Assembly: GCF_008704715.1 (NCBI RefSeq)
Contig: NZ_CP023689.1
Location: forward strand, 2,976,001-3,040,000
DNA length: 64,000 nucleotides
Direction: 5' to 3'
Origin: Streptomyces chartreusis
Lineage (GTDB): Bacteria > Actinomycetota > Actinomycetes > Streptomycetales > Streptomycetaceae
In this document: positions 1 through 8,101 of the stretch, piece by piece
How the letters are laid out: each line of letters starts with the position of its first letter
Numbering within the stretch: the first letter of the stretch is position 1
Made by a program: the position numbers and the translations under genes
The notes under the pieces: generated by a model
The model's database searches: none
The model's input: the letters and a program-made list of their open reading frames with translations, nothing else
What the model was told of the DNA's origin: nothing

Positions 1-1699
1 AGGTGCCGTGGGTCGCGTAGGAACCGCAGTTGGTCTTCTTGGTGAGGCAGTCGAGGGTCTTGGTGACCTCGGCCGGGGGGACATGACCGTTGCCCGCGTT
101 GGTCGACGCCGGCATGCCGATGGCGACCTGGTCGGGGCGCAGCGGCGGGAAGACGTTGTTCGCGTTGCCTGCGACCGGGAAGCCGGTCAGCAGCATGTCG
201 GTCATGGCGATGTGGAAGTCGGCGCCGCCCATGGAGTGGTACTGGTTGTCCAGGCCCATGATCGGGCCCGAGTTGTAGTCCTGGACGTGCAGCAGCGTCA
301 GGTCGTCGCGCAGGGCGTGGATGACCGGGAGGTACGCCCCCGCCCTCGGGTCCTGGCCGCCCCACTGGCCGGTGCCGTAGTACTGGTAGCCGAGCTGGAC
401 GAAGAAGGTCTCCGGGGCCATCGTCAGCACGAAGTCGTCGCCGTACTTGGCCTTGAGGGTCTTCAGTGCCGCGATGAGGTTGACGATCACCGGGGTCTTC
501 GGGTTCTTGAAGTCGGTGTCGTCGGCGTTCAGGGACAGCGAGTGGCCCTCGAAGTCGATGTCCAGACCGTCGAGACCGTACTGGTCGATGATCTTCGAGA
601 CCGATGTGACGAAAGTGTCCCGGGCGGCCGTGGTGGTCAGCTGGACCTGGCCGTTCTGGCCGCCGATCGAGATCAGCACCTTCTTGCCGGCCGCCTGCTT
701 GGCCTTGATCGCCGCCTTGAAGTCGGCGTCGGACTCGACGTTCGGGCACTCCGCCACCGGGCAGCGGTCGAAGCGGATGTCGCCCGAGGTGACCGAGGTG
801 GGTTCGCCGAAGGCCAGGTCGATGACGTCCCAGCTGTCGGGGACGTCGGCCATGCGCGTGTAGCCGGAGCCGTTGGCGAAGCTCGCGTGCAGGTAGCCGA
901 CCAGGGCGTGGGCGGGGAGGTCGGTGCCCGGGCCGCTCGGTCCGGCGATGGTCGTGGCGGTCACCGTGGCCGACTTCGCCGACTCGCCCGCGTCGTTCAC
1001 CGCGGCGACCTGGAAGCTGTACGCGGTGGACGGTGTGAGACCGCCGACGGTCGCCGAAGTGCCGGTCGCCGTCTGGACCTTGGTGCCGTTGCGGTAGACC
1101 GCGTAGCCCGTCGCGCCCGCCACCGGGGACCAGGACAGGGCGATGCTGGTCGCGGCGATCGCGCCCGTCTTCAGTCCGGTCGGCGCCGCGGGCGGCTGTC
1201 CGGCGTCCACGCCGGGGCCGACCAGGGAGATGTCGTCGGCCTGGTAGGCGCCGGTGCCGTACCAGCCGTGGGTGTAGATGGTGACCCGGGTGGTGGAGGG
1301 GCCCGTGCGGAAGGTCGTCGACAGCTGCTGCCAGGAGGGGGCCGACTGGGTCCAGGCGGAGACGTCGGTGGTGCCGGTGCCGCTGGCGCCGAGGTAGACG
1401 TAGGCGCCGCGGACGTATCCGGACAGCGTGTACTGGGAGTCCGGTTTCACGGTCACCGTCTGCGCGCACCGGGCGTTGTCGGACCCGGCCGGGGTCGCCT
1501 GGAGCGCCGAGGCGCCGCTGCGGACGGGGGAGTTGACCGTCGTGCCGGCCGTGCAGGTCCAGCCGTCCAGGCCGGACTCGAAGCCGCCGTTGCGGGCGAG
1601 GTCGGCGTCGGCCGCACGGGCGGCCGACGAGAGCGCGGTGAGGCCGGGCAGGGTCAGTGCCGCGGCGGTGAGGAAGGCGAGGGATCTGGAGCGGTCCAC
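1..1699 (-). CDS. Secreted GH18 chitinase with CBM and Fn3 domains (3' end cut by window edge)
   Basis: Extracellular chitinase that would cleave beta-1,4-linked N-acetylglucosamine polymers. The GTG at 1699 follows GGAGG by 5 nt and opens a signal peptide ending near SSAARAAD (residues 15-30). Next comes a carbohydrate-binding-type module (NGGFESGLDGWTC onward, about residues 35-160), then a fibronectin III domain (about 170-255), then a GH18 barrel. The barrel carries the DxxDxDxE signature as DGLDIDFEG, in which the final Glu is the general acid. About 566 residues are visible and the C-terminus lies outside the window. A DasR-type operator lies about 50 bp upstream, so induction by chitin breakdown products is likely. 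Domain boundaries are estimated by eye; the GH18 assignment is firm. Confidence 0.95.
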   Translation of the reverse strand, partial: MDRSRSLAFLTAAALTLPGLTALSSAARAADADLARNGGFESGLDGWTCTAGTTVNSPVRSGASALQATPAGSDNARCAQTVTVKPDSQYTLSGYVRGAYVYLGASGTGTTDVSAWTQSAPSWQQLSTTFRTGPSTTRVTIYTHGWYGTGAYQADDISLVGPGVDAGQPPAAPTGLKTGAIAATSIALSWSPVAGATGYAVYRNGTKVQTATGTSATVGGLTPSTAYSFQVAAVNDAGESAKSATVTATTIAGPSGPGTDLPAHALVGYLHASFANGSGYTRMADVPDSWDVIDLAFGEPTSVTSGDIRFDRCPVAECPNVESDADFKAAIKAKQAAGKKVLISIGGQNGQVQLTTTAARDTFVTSVSKIIDQYGLDGLDIDFEGHSLSLNADDTDFKNPKTPVIVNLIAALKTLKAKYGDDFVLTMAPETFFVQLGYQYYGTGQWGGQDPRAGAYLPVIHALRDDLTLLHVQDYNSGPIMGLDNQYHSMGGADFHIAMTDMLLTGFPVAGNANNVFPPLRPDQVAIGMPASTNAGNGHVPPAEVTKTLDCLTKKTNCGSYATHGT

Positions 1700-1746
1700 A
1701 AGTGCCTCCGGGCATGGGGGATTTGGAGAGGTGGAGCGCACTCAAT

Positions 1747-1760
1747 TTGGTCCAGACCAA
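1747..1760. promoter_or_regulatory. Probable DasR-responsive element (dre) of the chitinase
   Basis: TTGGTCCAGACCAA is a near-perfect palindrome whose arms TTGGTC and GACCAA pair fully. It matches the core of the dre consensus (TGGTCTAGACCA) bound by the GntR-type regulator DasR in Streptomyces. It also matches the 12-bp repeats known from Streptomyces chitinase promoters. It lies 48 bp upstream of the chitinase GTG. Confidence 0.85.
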
Positions 1761-1795
1761 TCCGCGTTGTCAAGATATTCGACGGCTCGGCAACG

Positions 1796-1850
1796 CCCTT
1801 AAGGGGCACGGGGAACTGCGCGACCAGCCACGACACAGCCGCAGCCGACC
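1796..1850 (+). repeat. Dispersed intergenic repeat, copy 1
   Basis: This stretch contains GGGGAACTGCGCGACCAGCC followed by CACGAC and lies between the chitinase and the next minus-strand gene. A second copy, inverted, sits at 13234-13296 and matches over about 45 bases with few differences. I remember this element as very frequent in Streptomyces intergenic regions but cannot name its family. Neither copy carries a coding or transposase signature. Confidence 0.7.
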
Positions 1851-1873
1851 GACAACCAGGCGCGGCACCCTCC

Positions 1874-2320
1874 TTAGTCGCCGTCGGCCAGGCCGGCGGC
1901 AGCCTCGTGCATGGCCAGTTCGAGGAGCGCCGGATCGGTGAGGGTTCCGGTGCCGTCCGGCGCGACCAGCCAGCGCACCCCGCCGGTGACCCGGCCCGGG
2001 TACGGCACGACGATCCAGGTGCCGGCCCCGGCCGTGCGGATGCCGGTGCCGAGCCAGCGCGCGGCCGTGCCGGGCGGCACGAAGAACCCCATCCGGGAGT
2101 CGCCGAAGTCGACCAGGACCGGCCCGAGTTGGTCGATGATGCGGGTGAGGACATCGAGCGTGGGATAGCCGAGCTCGCCCGGCAGGATGAGCACGTCCCA
2201 GGCCTTGCCGGCGGGCAGCAGCGCCACCCCGAGGGGATTGCGCTCCCACTCCCAGCGGCAGGCCTCGGGGTTCGGAGCCACGGACGCCAGCCACTCGACC
2301 GCCGTTTTCGCCCCTGTCAT
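1874..2320 (-). CDS. Conserved hypothetical actinobacterial protein (148 aa)
   Basis: I do not recognise a precise function. The 148-residue protein is soluble and has no signal peptide, membrane segment or metal-binding cluster. It resembles small Streptomyces proteins with stretches such as ERNPLGVALLPAGKAWDVL and LVDFGDSRMGFFVPPGTAA. These are reminiscent of the N-terminal part of bifunctional primase/polymerase (prim-pol) domains, but the catalytic acidic cluster is not evident. The ATG at 2320 was chosen because GGGAGG lies 8 nt before it. A GTG at 2380 would add 20 residues encoded by the inverted repeat and is less likely. The Shine-Dalgarno lies within that repeat (2323-2382), so translation or transcription may be controlled there. 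Confidence 0.7.
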   Translation of the reverse strand: MTGAKTAVEWLASVAPNPEACRWEWERNPLGVALLPAGKAWDVLILPGELGYPTLDVLTRIIDQLGPVLVDFGDSRMGFFVPPGTAARWLGTGIRTAGAGTWIVVPYPGRVTGGVRWLVAPDGTGTLTDPALLELAMHEAAAGLADGD

Positions 2321-2322
2321 GA

Positions 2323-2382
2323 CGGTGACCTCCCTCTCTGTCGTGGACGCCGATCGCGTCACGAGGGAGAGGGAGGTCACCG
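2323..2382. repeat. 15-bp perfect inverted repeat covering a Shine-Dalgarno
   Basis: The arms at 2323-2337 (CGGTGACCTCCCTCT) and 2368-2382 are perfect inverted copies separated by 30 bp. On the minus strand the inner copy contains the GGGAGG used by the gene starting at 2320. The repeat could therefore hide the ribosome binding site in a hairpin, or form a double operator for a dimeric repressor. Confidence 0.75.
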
Positions 2383-2449
2383 GCCTGCATTACGCGAGTT
2401 TTCGCGACCGGTTCAAAAAATGATCCAGATCACTTCACTCAACGGCTCA

Positions 2450-3877
2450 TCAGCTGTCGAAGCCCAGGCCCAGCCTGTCCATCGCCTTCAGCCACAGATT
2501 GCGCCGGCCGCCGTGCGCGTCCGCGCGGGCCAGCGACCACTTGGTGAGCGCGATACCGGTCCAGGCGAACGGCTCGGGCGGGAACGGCAGCGGCTTCTTG
2601 CGGACCATCTCCAGCTCGGTGCGCTCCGTGCGCTCCCCCGCCAGCAGGTCCAGCATCACGTCCGCGCCGAACCGGGTGGCGCCGACGCCGAGCCCGGTGA
2701 AGCCAGCCGCGTAGGCCACCTTGCCCTGATGGGCCGTGCCGAAGAACGCCGAGAAACGCGAGCAGGTGTCGATGGCGCCGCCCCACGCGTGCGTGAAGCG
2801 CATGCCCTCCAGCTGCGGGAAGCAGGTGAAGAAGTGCCCGGCGAGCTTGGCGTACGTCTCCGGGCGGTCGTCGTACTCCGCGCGCACCCGGCCGCCGTAC
2901 GGGTAGATCGCGTCGTAGCCGCCCCACAGGATGCGGTTGTCGGCGGAGAGGCGGAAGTAGTGGAACTGGTTCGCCGAGTCGCCGAGGCCCTGGCGGTTCT
3001 TCCAGCCGATCGACGCGAGCTGGTCCTCGGTGAGCGGCTCGGTCATCAGGGCGTAGTCGTAGACCGGGACGGTGTAGGCGCGGACGCGCTTGACCAGGCT
3101 CGGGAAGATGTTCGTGCCGAGAGCGACCTGGCGGGCGCGGATCCGGCCGTACGGGGTGCGCACGGCCATGCCGGCGCCGTACGGCTTCAGGGTGAGGGCG
3201 GGGGTGTGCTCGTAGACACGGACGCCGAGGTCCATGCACGCCCGCTTCAGGCCCCAGGCCAGCTTGGCCGGGTTGACCATCGCGACGCCCCGGCGGTCGT
3301 ACAGGCCGGCCTGGAAGGTCGGTGAGTCGACCTGGGCGCGCACGGCATCGGCGTCCAGGAACTCGACCCCGTCGGCGAGGCCCTTCTCGCGCAGCTCCTC
3401 GTACCAGTCGCGCAGTTCCAGCGCCTGGTACGTCTCGGTGGCGACGTCGATCTCGCCGGTGCGTTCGAAGTCGCAGTCCATGGAGTAGCGGGCGACCGCG
3501 CTCTCGATCTCGTCGAGGTTGCGGGCGCCCAGCTCCTCCAGCTTGTGGATCTCGTCCGGCCAGCGGGTCAGCCCGTTGGGCAGCCCGTGGGTGAGGGACG
3601 CGGCGCAGAAGCCGCCGTTGCGGCCGGAGGCGGCCCAGCCCACCTCGCGGCCCTCGACCAGGACGACCTCCCGCTGCGGGTCGCGCTCCTTGGCGATGAG
3701 CGCGGTCCACAGTCCGCTGTAGCCGCCGCCGACGACCAGCAGGTCACAGGTCTCGGCGGTGGTGAGGGCGGGCTCGGGGCGGGGGCGGCCGGGGTCGTCC
3801 AGCCAGTACGAAACCGGCTGGGCTTCCGATAGTGCTTTCGTCCAGTGATTGCCAGAACTCATGGCGCTTGGGGCCAT
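2450..3877 (-). CDS. FAD-dependent amine oxidase (gamma-glutamylputrescine oxidase / PuuB-like)
   Basis: A 475-residue flavoprotein of the D-amino-acid-oxidase (DAO) family. The FAD-binding Rossmann motif is seen at about residues 46-53 (LVVGGGYSGL), followed by a VEGREVGWAASGRNGG stretch typical of PuuB/OrdL-type oxidases. A substrate-domain block and a C-terminal FAD segment (GGFTGLG-like, here AAGFTGLGVGATR) follow. Family members oxidise a primary or secondary amine to an aldehyde with release of ammonia and H2O2. It is the last gene of the polyamine ABC locus, 22 bp after the second permease, so a polyamine or its glutamylated form is the probable substrate. The ATG at 3877 follows GGGAG by 8 nt. 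Exact substrate is inferred from context. Confidence 0.88.
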   Translation of the reverse strand: MAPSAMSSGNHWTKALSEAQPVSYWLDDPGRPRPEPALTTAETCDLLVVGGGYSGLWTALIAKERDPQREVVLVEGREVGWAASGRNGGFCAASLTHGLPNGLTRWPDEIHKLEELGARNLDEIESAVARYSMDCDFERTGEIDVATETYQALELRDWYEELREKGLADGVEFLDADAVRAQVDSPTFQAGLYDRRGVAMVNPAKLAWGLKRACMDLGVRVYEHTPALTLKPYGAGMAVRTPYGRIRARQVALGTNIFPSLVKRVRAYTVPVYDYALMTEPLTEDQLASIGWKNRQGLGDSANQFHYFRLSADNRILWGGYDAIYPYGGRVRAEYDDRPETYAKLAGHFFTCFPQLEGMRFTHAWGGAIDTCSRFSAFFGTAHQGKVAYAAGFTGLGVGATRFGADVMLDLLAGERTERTELEMVRKKPLPFPPEPFAWTGIALTKWSLARADAHGGRRNLWLKAMDRLGLGFDS

Positions 3878-3899
3878 GATTTCAACTCCCTACAGAGGC

Positions 3900-4700
3900 T
3901 TATGCCTTTTGCTTCTTACGGCGGTTTCCGATGGCCATGGAGGCCAGGACGAACAGTACGGCGATGATGAACATGGCCGTACCGATGACATTGATCTGAA
4001 CGGGCGTTCCGCGCTGCGCCGAGCCCCAGACGAACATCGGGAAGGTGACGGTGGAGCCCGCGTTGAAATTGGTGATGATGAAATCGTCGAAGGAGAGCGC
4101 GAAGGCGAGCATCGCGCCCGCCGCGATGCCGGGGGCGGCGATCGGCAGGGTGACCCTGACGAACGTCTGGACCGGTCCCGCGTACAGGTCCTGCGCGGCC
4201 TGTTCCAGCCTCGGGTCCATCGACATCACGCGTGCCTTGACGGCGGTGACGACGAAGCTCAGGCAGAACATGATGTGCGCGATGAGGATCGTCCAGAAGC
4301 CGAGCTGAGCACCCAGGTTGAGGAACAGGGTGAGCAGCGAGGCGGCCATGACGACCTCGGGCATCGCCATCGGCAGGAAGATCAGCGAGTTCACGGCGCC
4401 GCGTGCGCGGAAGCGGTAGCGGACCAGCGCGAAGGCGATCATCGTGCCCAGCAGTGTGGCGCCGACGGTCGCCCAGAACGCGATCTGGAGGCTGAGCGAC
4501 AGCGAACCGCACATGTCGGAGACTCCGCACGGATCCCGCCAGGCGGCCGTGGAGAACTCCTGCCACTGGTAATTGAAACGCCCCTTCGGTTTGTTGAAGG
4601 AGAAGATCGTCACAATGACGTTGGGAAGCAGGAGATAAGCAAGCGTCAGCAGTCCCGCGATGACGACGAGATTGCGCTTGAGCCAGTTGACGACCGTCAT
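3900..4700 (-). CDS. potC: Polyamine ABC transporter permease, PotC type
   Basis: A 266-residue inner-membrane permease of the spermidine/putrescine importer family. About six hydrophobic segments are visible, beginning at residues 10-32 (LVVIAGLLTLAYLLLPNVIV). The EAA loop that docks on the ATPase appears as LEQAAQDLYAGPVQTFVRV around residue 165. The ATG follows directly after the TAA of the upstream permease, indicating translational coupling. With the PotB-type partner it would form the membrane channel through which the binding protein delivers polyamine. Confidence 0.92.
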   Translation of the reverse strand: MTVVNWLKRNLVVIAGLLTLAYLLLPNVIVTIFSFNKPKGRFNYQWQEFSTAAWRDPCGVSDMCGSLSLSLQIAFWATVGATLLGTMIAFALVRYRFRARGAVNSLIFLPMAMPEVVMAASLLTLFLNLGAQLGFWTILIAHIMFCLSFVVTAVKARVMSMDPRLEQAAQDLYAGPVQTFVRVTLPIAAPGIAAGAMLAFALSFDDFIITNFNAGSTVTFPMFVWGSAQRGTPVQINVIGTAMFIIAVLFVLASMAIGNRRKKQKA

Positions 4701-5627
4701 TTAAACCAGATCCTCCGTGCCGGACCTGCGGATGTAGAGCGTCACCATGACGAGGATGGCGGCCATGAGGATGAAGGACAGGGCCGCGGCCGTCGGATAG
4801 TCCAGGATCCGCAGGAACTGCGTCTGGATGACGTTGCCGACCATGCGGGTGTCGGTGGAGCCCAGCAGGTCCGCGTTGACGTAGTCACCGGCCGCCGGGA
4901 TGAAGGTCAGCAGCGTGCCGGAGACGACGCCCGGCATCGACAGCGGGAAGGTGACGCGGCGGAAGGTGGTGACGGGCCTGGCGTACAGGTCGCCGGCGGC
5001 CTCGTGCAGCCGTGGGTCGATGCGCTCCAGCGAGGTGTAGAGCGGCAGCACCATGAACGGCAGGAAGTTGTACGTCAGACCGCAGACCACCGCGAGCGGC
5101 GTGGCCAGCACGCGGTCGCCCTCGGTCATGCCGAGCCAGCTGGTGACGTCGAGGACGTGCAGCGTGTTGAGGGCGCCGACGACCGGGCCGCCGTCCGCGA
5201 GGATCGTCTTCCAGGCGAGGGTGCGGATCAGGAAGCTGGTGAAGAACGGCGCGATCACCAGGATCATGATCAGGTTCCGCCAGCGGCCCGCGCGGAAGGC
5301 GATGAGGTACGCCAGCGGATAGCCGAGGAGCAGACACAGGATCGTCGCCGAGCCGGCGTAGAGCACCGAGCGCAGGAACTGCGGGTAGTACTCGGACAGG
5401 GCGTCCCAGTAGGTGGCGAAGTGCCAGGTGACCTTGTAGCCCTCCTCCAGGGAGCCCGTCTGCACGGACGTGGAGGCCTGGTAGATCATCGGCATCGCGA
5501 AGAAGACCAGCAGCCACAGGATGCCGGGGAGCAGGAGCCAGTACGGCGTCCAGCGCCCCCTCTTGCGCGGTGGTTTCGGTTCCTCGGGAGTCGGCGCCAG
5601 GGGTGGCGCCTCGGTGACTGTCGCCAT
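4701..5627 (-). CDS. potB: Polyamine ABC transporter permease, PotB type
   Basis: A 308-residue permease with a charged, proline-rich N-terminus (residues 1-27) and about six transmembrane segments, the first near WLLLPGILWLLVFFAMPMI. The EAA loop is seen as LHEAAGDLYARPVTTFRRV near residue 210. The ATG at 5627 shares one base with the TGA of the ATPase gene, so the longer open frame extending upstream inside the ATPase gene was not used. It would pair with the PotC-type protein encoded immediately downstream. The specificity assignment rests on the neighbouring binding protein and amine oxidase. Confidence 0.92.
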   Translation of the reverse strand: MATVTEAPPLAPTPEEPKPPRKRGRWTPYWLLLPGILWLLVFFAMPMIYQASTSVQTGSLEEGYKVTWHFATYWDALSEYYPQFLRSVLYAGSATILCLLLGYPLAYLIAFRAGRWRNLIMILVIAPFFTSFLIRTLAWKTILADGGPVVGALNTLHVLDVTSWLGMTEGDRVLATPLAVVCGLTYNFLPFMVLPLYTSLERIDPRLHEAAGDLYARPVTTFRRVTFPLSMPGVVSGTLLTFIPAAGDYVNADLLGSTDTRMVGNVIQTQFLRILDYPTAAALSFILMAAILVMVTLYIRRSGTEDLV

Positions 5628-6772
5628 CAGACCCCCGCCTCTTCCTGGATGCCGGCGTCGATGTCCTGGGACGCGTCGAGGCCGAAGGTGTGCGCCGGGT
5701 TCCAGTGCAGGACGACCTCGGCGCCGGGCACGAGCCGGGTGTCGCGGTCGATGTTCTGGGCGTAGACCTCGAACTCGGGGCAGACGGGGCTGTCGATGAC
5801 GTACTGCGTGGAGACGCCGATGAAGGAGGAGTCGGCGATCCTGCCGGTGATGCGGTTGCGGCCCTCGGGTATCTCGCCCGCGTCCTCGGCGGGGATGAGG
5901 GAGATCTTCTCCGGGCGTACGCCGACCAGCACCTTGCCGCCGGTCGTCGTGGGCGCGGAACATCGCGCCTCGGGCAGGATCAGCTTGCCGCCGCCCGCCT
6001 TCAGCACGATGTCGTCGCCGCTCCTGGAGTCGACCTCGGCCTCGATGAAGTTGGAGGTGCCGAGGAAGTTGGCGACGAAGGTCGTGCGCGGGTTCTCGTA
6101 GAGGTCGGTCGGGGAGCCGAGCTGCTCGACGCGGCCCGCGTTCATCACGGCGACCGTGTCGGCCATCGTCATGGCCTCCTCCTGGTCGTGCGTGACATGG
6201 ACGAAGGTGATGCCGACCTCGGTCTGGATGCGCTTGAGCTCAAGCTGCATCTGGCGGCGCAGCTTCAGGTCGAGGGCGCCGAGGGGCTCGTCGAGGAGGA
6301 GCACCTTGGGGTGGTTGATGAGCGCGCGGGCCACGGCGACGCGCTGCTGCTGGCCACCCGACAGCTGGTGCGGCTTCTTGCGGGCCTGCTCGCCGAGCTG
6401 GACGAGTTCGAGCATGTCCTCGACCTGCTTCTTCACCGACTTGATGCCGCGTCGGCGCAGGCCGAAGGCGACGTTCTCGAAGATGTCGAGGTGCGGGAAG
6501 AGGGCGTAGGACTGGAAGACCGTGTTCACGGGCCGCTTGTAGGGCGGGAGGGCCGTGACGTTCTGCTCGCCGAGGTGGACGGTGCCGCCGGAAGGTTCCT
6601 CCAGACCGGCGATCATGCGCAGGGTGGTGGTCTTGCCGCAGCCGGAGGCGCCGAGCAGGGCGAAGAAGGAGCCCTGGGGCACGGTGAGGTCGAGCGGGTG
6701 CACGGCCGTGAAGGAGCCGTAGGTCTTGGCTATGCCGGAGAGGCGGACGTCGCCGCTGGTGTCGTTGGTCAT
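5627..6772 (-). CDS. potA: Polyamine ABC transporter ATPase, PotA type
   Basis: A 381-residue nucleotide-binding subunit with all canonical motifs intact: Walker A GASGCGKT (about residues 41-48), a Q-loop in [11 protein letters not shown], signature LSGGQQQR, Walker B VLLLDEP and a switch histidine in VTHDQEEA. The last 140 residues form a TOBE-type regulatory domain, as in PotA and other CUT1/MOI-type importers. It powers uptake through the two permeases downstream. Seven bases separate it from the binding-protein gene and its stop overlaps the permease start, so the block is a tight operon. Confidence 0.94.
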   Translation of the reverse strand: MTNDTSGDVRLSGIAKTYGSFTAVHPLDLTVPQGSFFALLGASGCGKTTTLRMIAGLEEPSGGTVHLGEQNVTALPPYKRPVNTVFQSYALFPHLDIFENVAFGLRRRGIKSVKKQVEDMLELVQLGEQARKKPHQLSGGQQQRVAVARALINHPKVLLLDEPLGALDLKLRRQMQLELKRIQTEVGITFVHVTHDQEEAMTMADTVAVMNAGRVEQLGSPTDLYENPRTTFVANFLGTSNFIEAEVDSRSGDDIVLKAGGGKLILPEARCSAPTTTGGKVLVGVRPEKISLIPAEDAGEIPEGRNRITGRIADSSFIGVSTQYVIDSPVCPEFEVYAQNIDRDTRLVPGAEVVLHWNPAHTFGLDASQDIDAGIQEEAGV

Positions 6773-6779
6773 GGTGTGG

Positions 6780-8027
6780 TCACGCCCCTGTGAGCTTCGC
6801 GAACTTCTCTTCGTAGGCCGTCTCTTCCTTCGAGCTCAGTGAGCGGAAGGCACGGGAGGCGGCCTGCATGGCCTTGTCGGGGAGGATCAGCGGGTTGTTC
6901 GCCGCGTCCTCGTCGATCTTCGCGAGCTCTTCCTTCACGCCCTCCACCGGACAGACGAAGTTGATGTAGGCGGCGAGCTCCGCCGCGGCCTTCGGCTCGT
7001 AGTAGAAGTCGATGAGCCGCTCGGCGTTCGTCTTGTGACGGGCCTTGTTGGGGATGAGCATGTTGTCGCTCGACGTCATGTAGCCGCTGTCCGGGATCAG
7101 GAAGTCGATGTCCGGGCTGTCGGCCTTCAGCTGTACGACGTCGCCGGCCCAGGCGAGGCAGGCCGCGAAGTCGCCGCTGCTGAGGTCGGAGGTGTAGTCG
7201 TTGCCGGTGAACCGGCGGATCTGCTTGCTGTCGACGGCCTTCTGGAGCCGGGCGACGGCGGCGTCGTAGTCGTCGTCGGTGAACTTCGCCGGGTCCTTGT
7301 CCATGTCGAGCAGCGTCATGCCGATGGTGTCGCGCATCTCGGTGAGCAGGCCGACACGCCCCTTGAGCTTGGGGTTGTCGAGCAGGTCGGAGAGCGACTT
7401 CACCTCGACGCCGTCGAGCGCCTTCTTGTTGTAGGCGATGACGGTCGAGATGCCCTGCCAGGGATAGGAGTACGCGCGTCCCGGGTCCCAGTCCGGGTCG
7501 CGGAACTGCTGGGACAGGTTGGCGAAGGCGTGCGGCAGGTTGGCCGCGTCCAGTTTCTGGACCCACCCGAGGCGTATGAGGCGGGCGGCGAGCCAGTCGG
7601 TGAGGACGATGATGTCCCGGCCGGTGTCCTGACCGGCGGCGAGCTGCGGCTTGACCTTGCCGAAGAACTCGTTGTTGTCGTTGATGTCCTCGGTGTACTT
7701 GACCTTGATGCCGGTCCGCTTCGCGAACTGCTCCAGCGTCGGATGGCGCTTGCCGCTGTCGTCCACGTCGATGTACTCGGTCCAGTTGGAGAAGTTGACC
7801 TGCTTCTCCTTCGCCGAGTGGTCCTCGGAGGACGTGCCCCCCTCGGTCTTGCCGGCCGCGGGAATCCCGCAGGCACTGAGTGTTCCCAGTCCGCCCAGCG
7901 CGAGCGCTCCCCCCGTGGAGGCGCGCAGCAGGCTGCGGCGGGTCATGGCCGCCCGGCCGTTGCGCAGGCTGCGCCGCATGGCGGCCACTTGGGCCGGGGA
8001 GAGGCGGTCGGGCTCGTACTGCTCCAT
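6780..8027 (-). CDS. potD: Polyamine-binding lipoprotein, PotD/PotF type
   Basis: A 415-residue extracellular solute-binding protein. The N-terminus has twin arginines (MTRRSLLRAS, residues 28-37) followed by a lipobox ending LSACG, so it is probably a Tat-exported lipoprotein. The mature part has PotD-family stretches such as NFSNWTEYID, YTEDINDNNEFFGK and IRRFTGNDYTSDLSSGD. It captures extracellular polyamine for the PotB/PotC channel. Start choice is uncertain: ATG 8027 has only a weak ribosome binding site, and ATG codons at residues 17 and 28 would also preserve the signal. A close paralogue lies at 17035-18225. Confidence 0.92.
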   Translation of the reverse strand: MEQYEPDRLSPAQVAAMRRSLRNGRAAMTRRSLLRASTGGALALGGLGTLSACGIPAAGKTEGGTSSEDHSAKEKQVNFSNWTEYIDVDDSGKRHPTLEQFAKRTGIKVKYTEDINDNNEFFGKVKPQLAAGQDTGRDIIVLTDWLAARLIRLGWVQKLDAANLPHAFANLSQQFRDPDWDPGRAYSYPWQGISTVIAYNKKALDGVEVKSLSDLLDNPKLKGRVGLLTEMRDTIGMTLLDMDKDPAKFTDDDYDAAVARLQKAVDSKQIRRFTGNDYTSDLSSGDFAACLAWAGDVVQLKADSPDIDFLIPDSGYMTSSDNMLIPNKARHKTNAERLIDFYYEPKAAAELAAYINFVCPVEGVKEELAKIDEDAANNPLILPDKAMQAASRAFRSLSSKEETAYEEKFAKLTGA

Positions 8028-8101
8028 GCGCTTGGTGCCCTTTCGGGAGGGGGGGAACGGCCGGACGCGGGTCGTGCGGCCGGCCGTGCCTGCTGATCTG
8101 G

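Noticed and set aside
8..3325. Very long open frame (about 1100 codons) on the plus strand
   Set aside because: It is antisense to the chitinase, the hypothetical gene and the amine oxidase. Its product is Arg/Gly/Val-rich with no family resemblance, as expected for a non-coding frame in GC-rich DNA.
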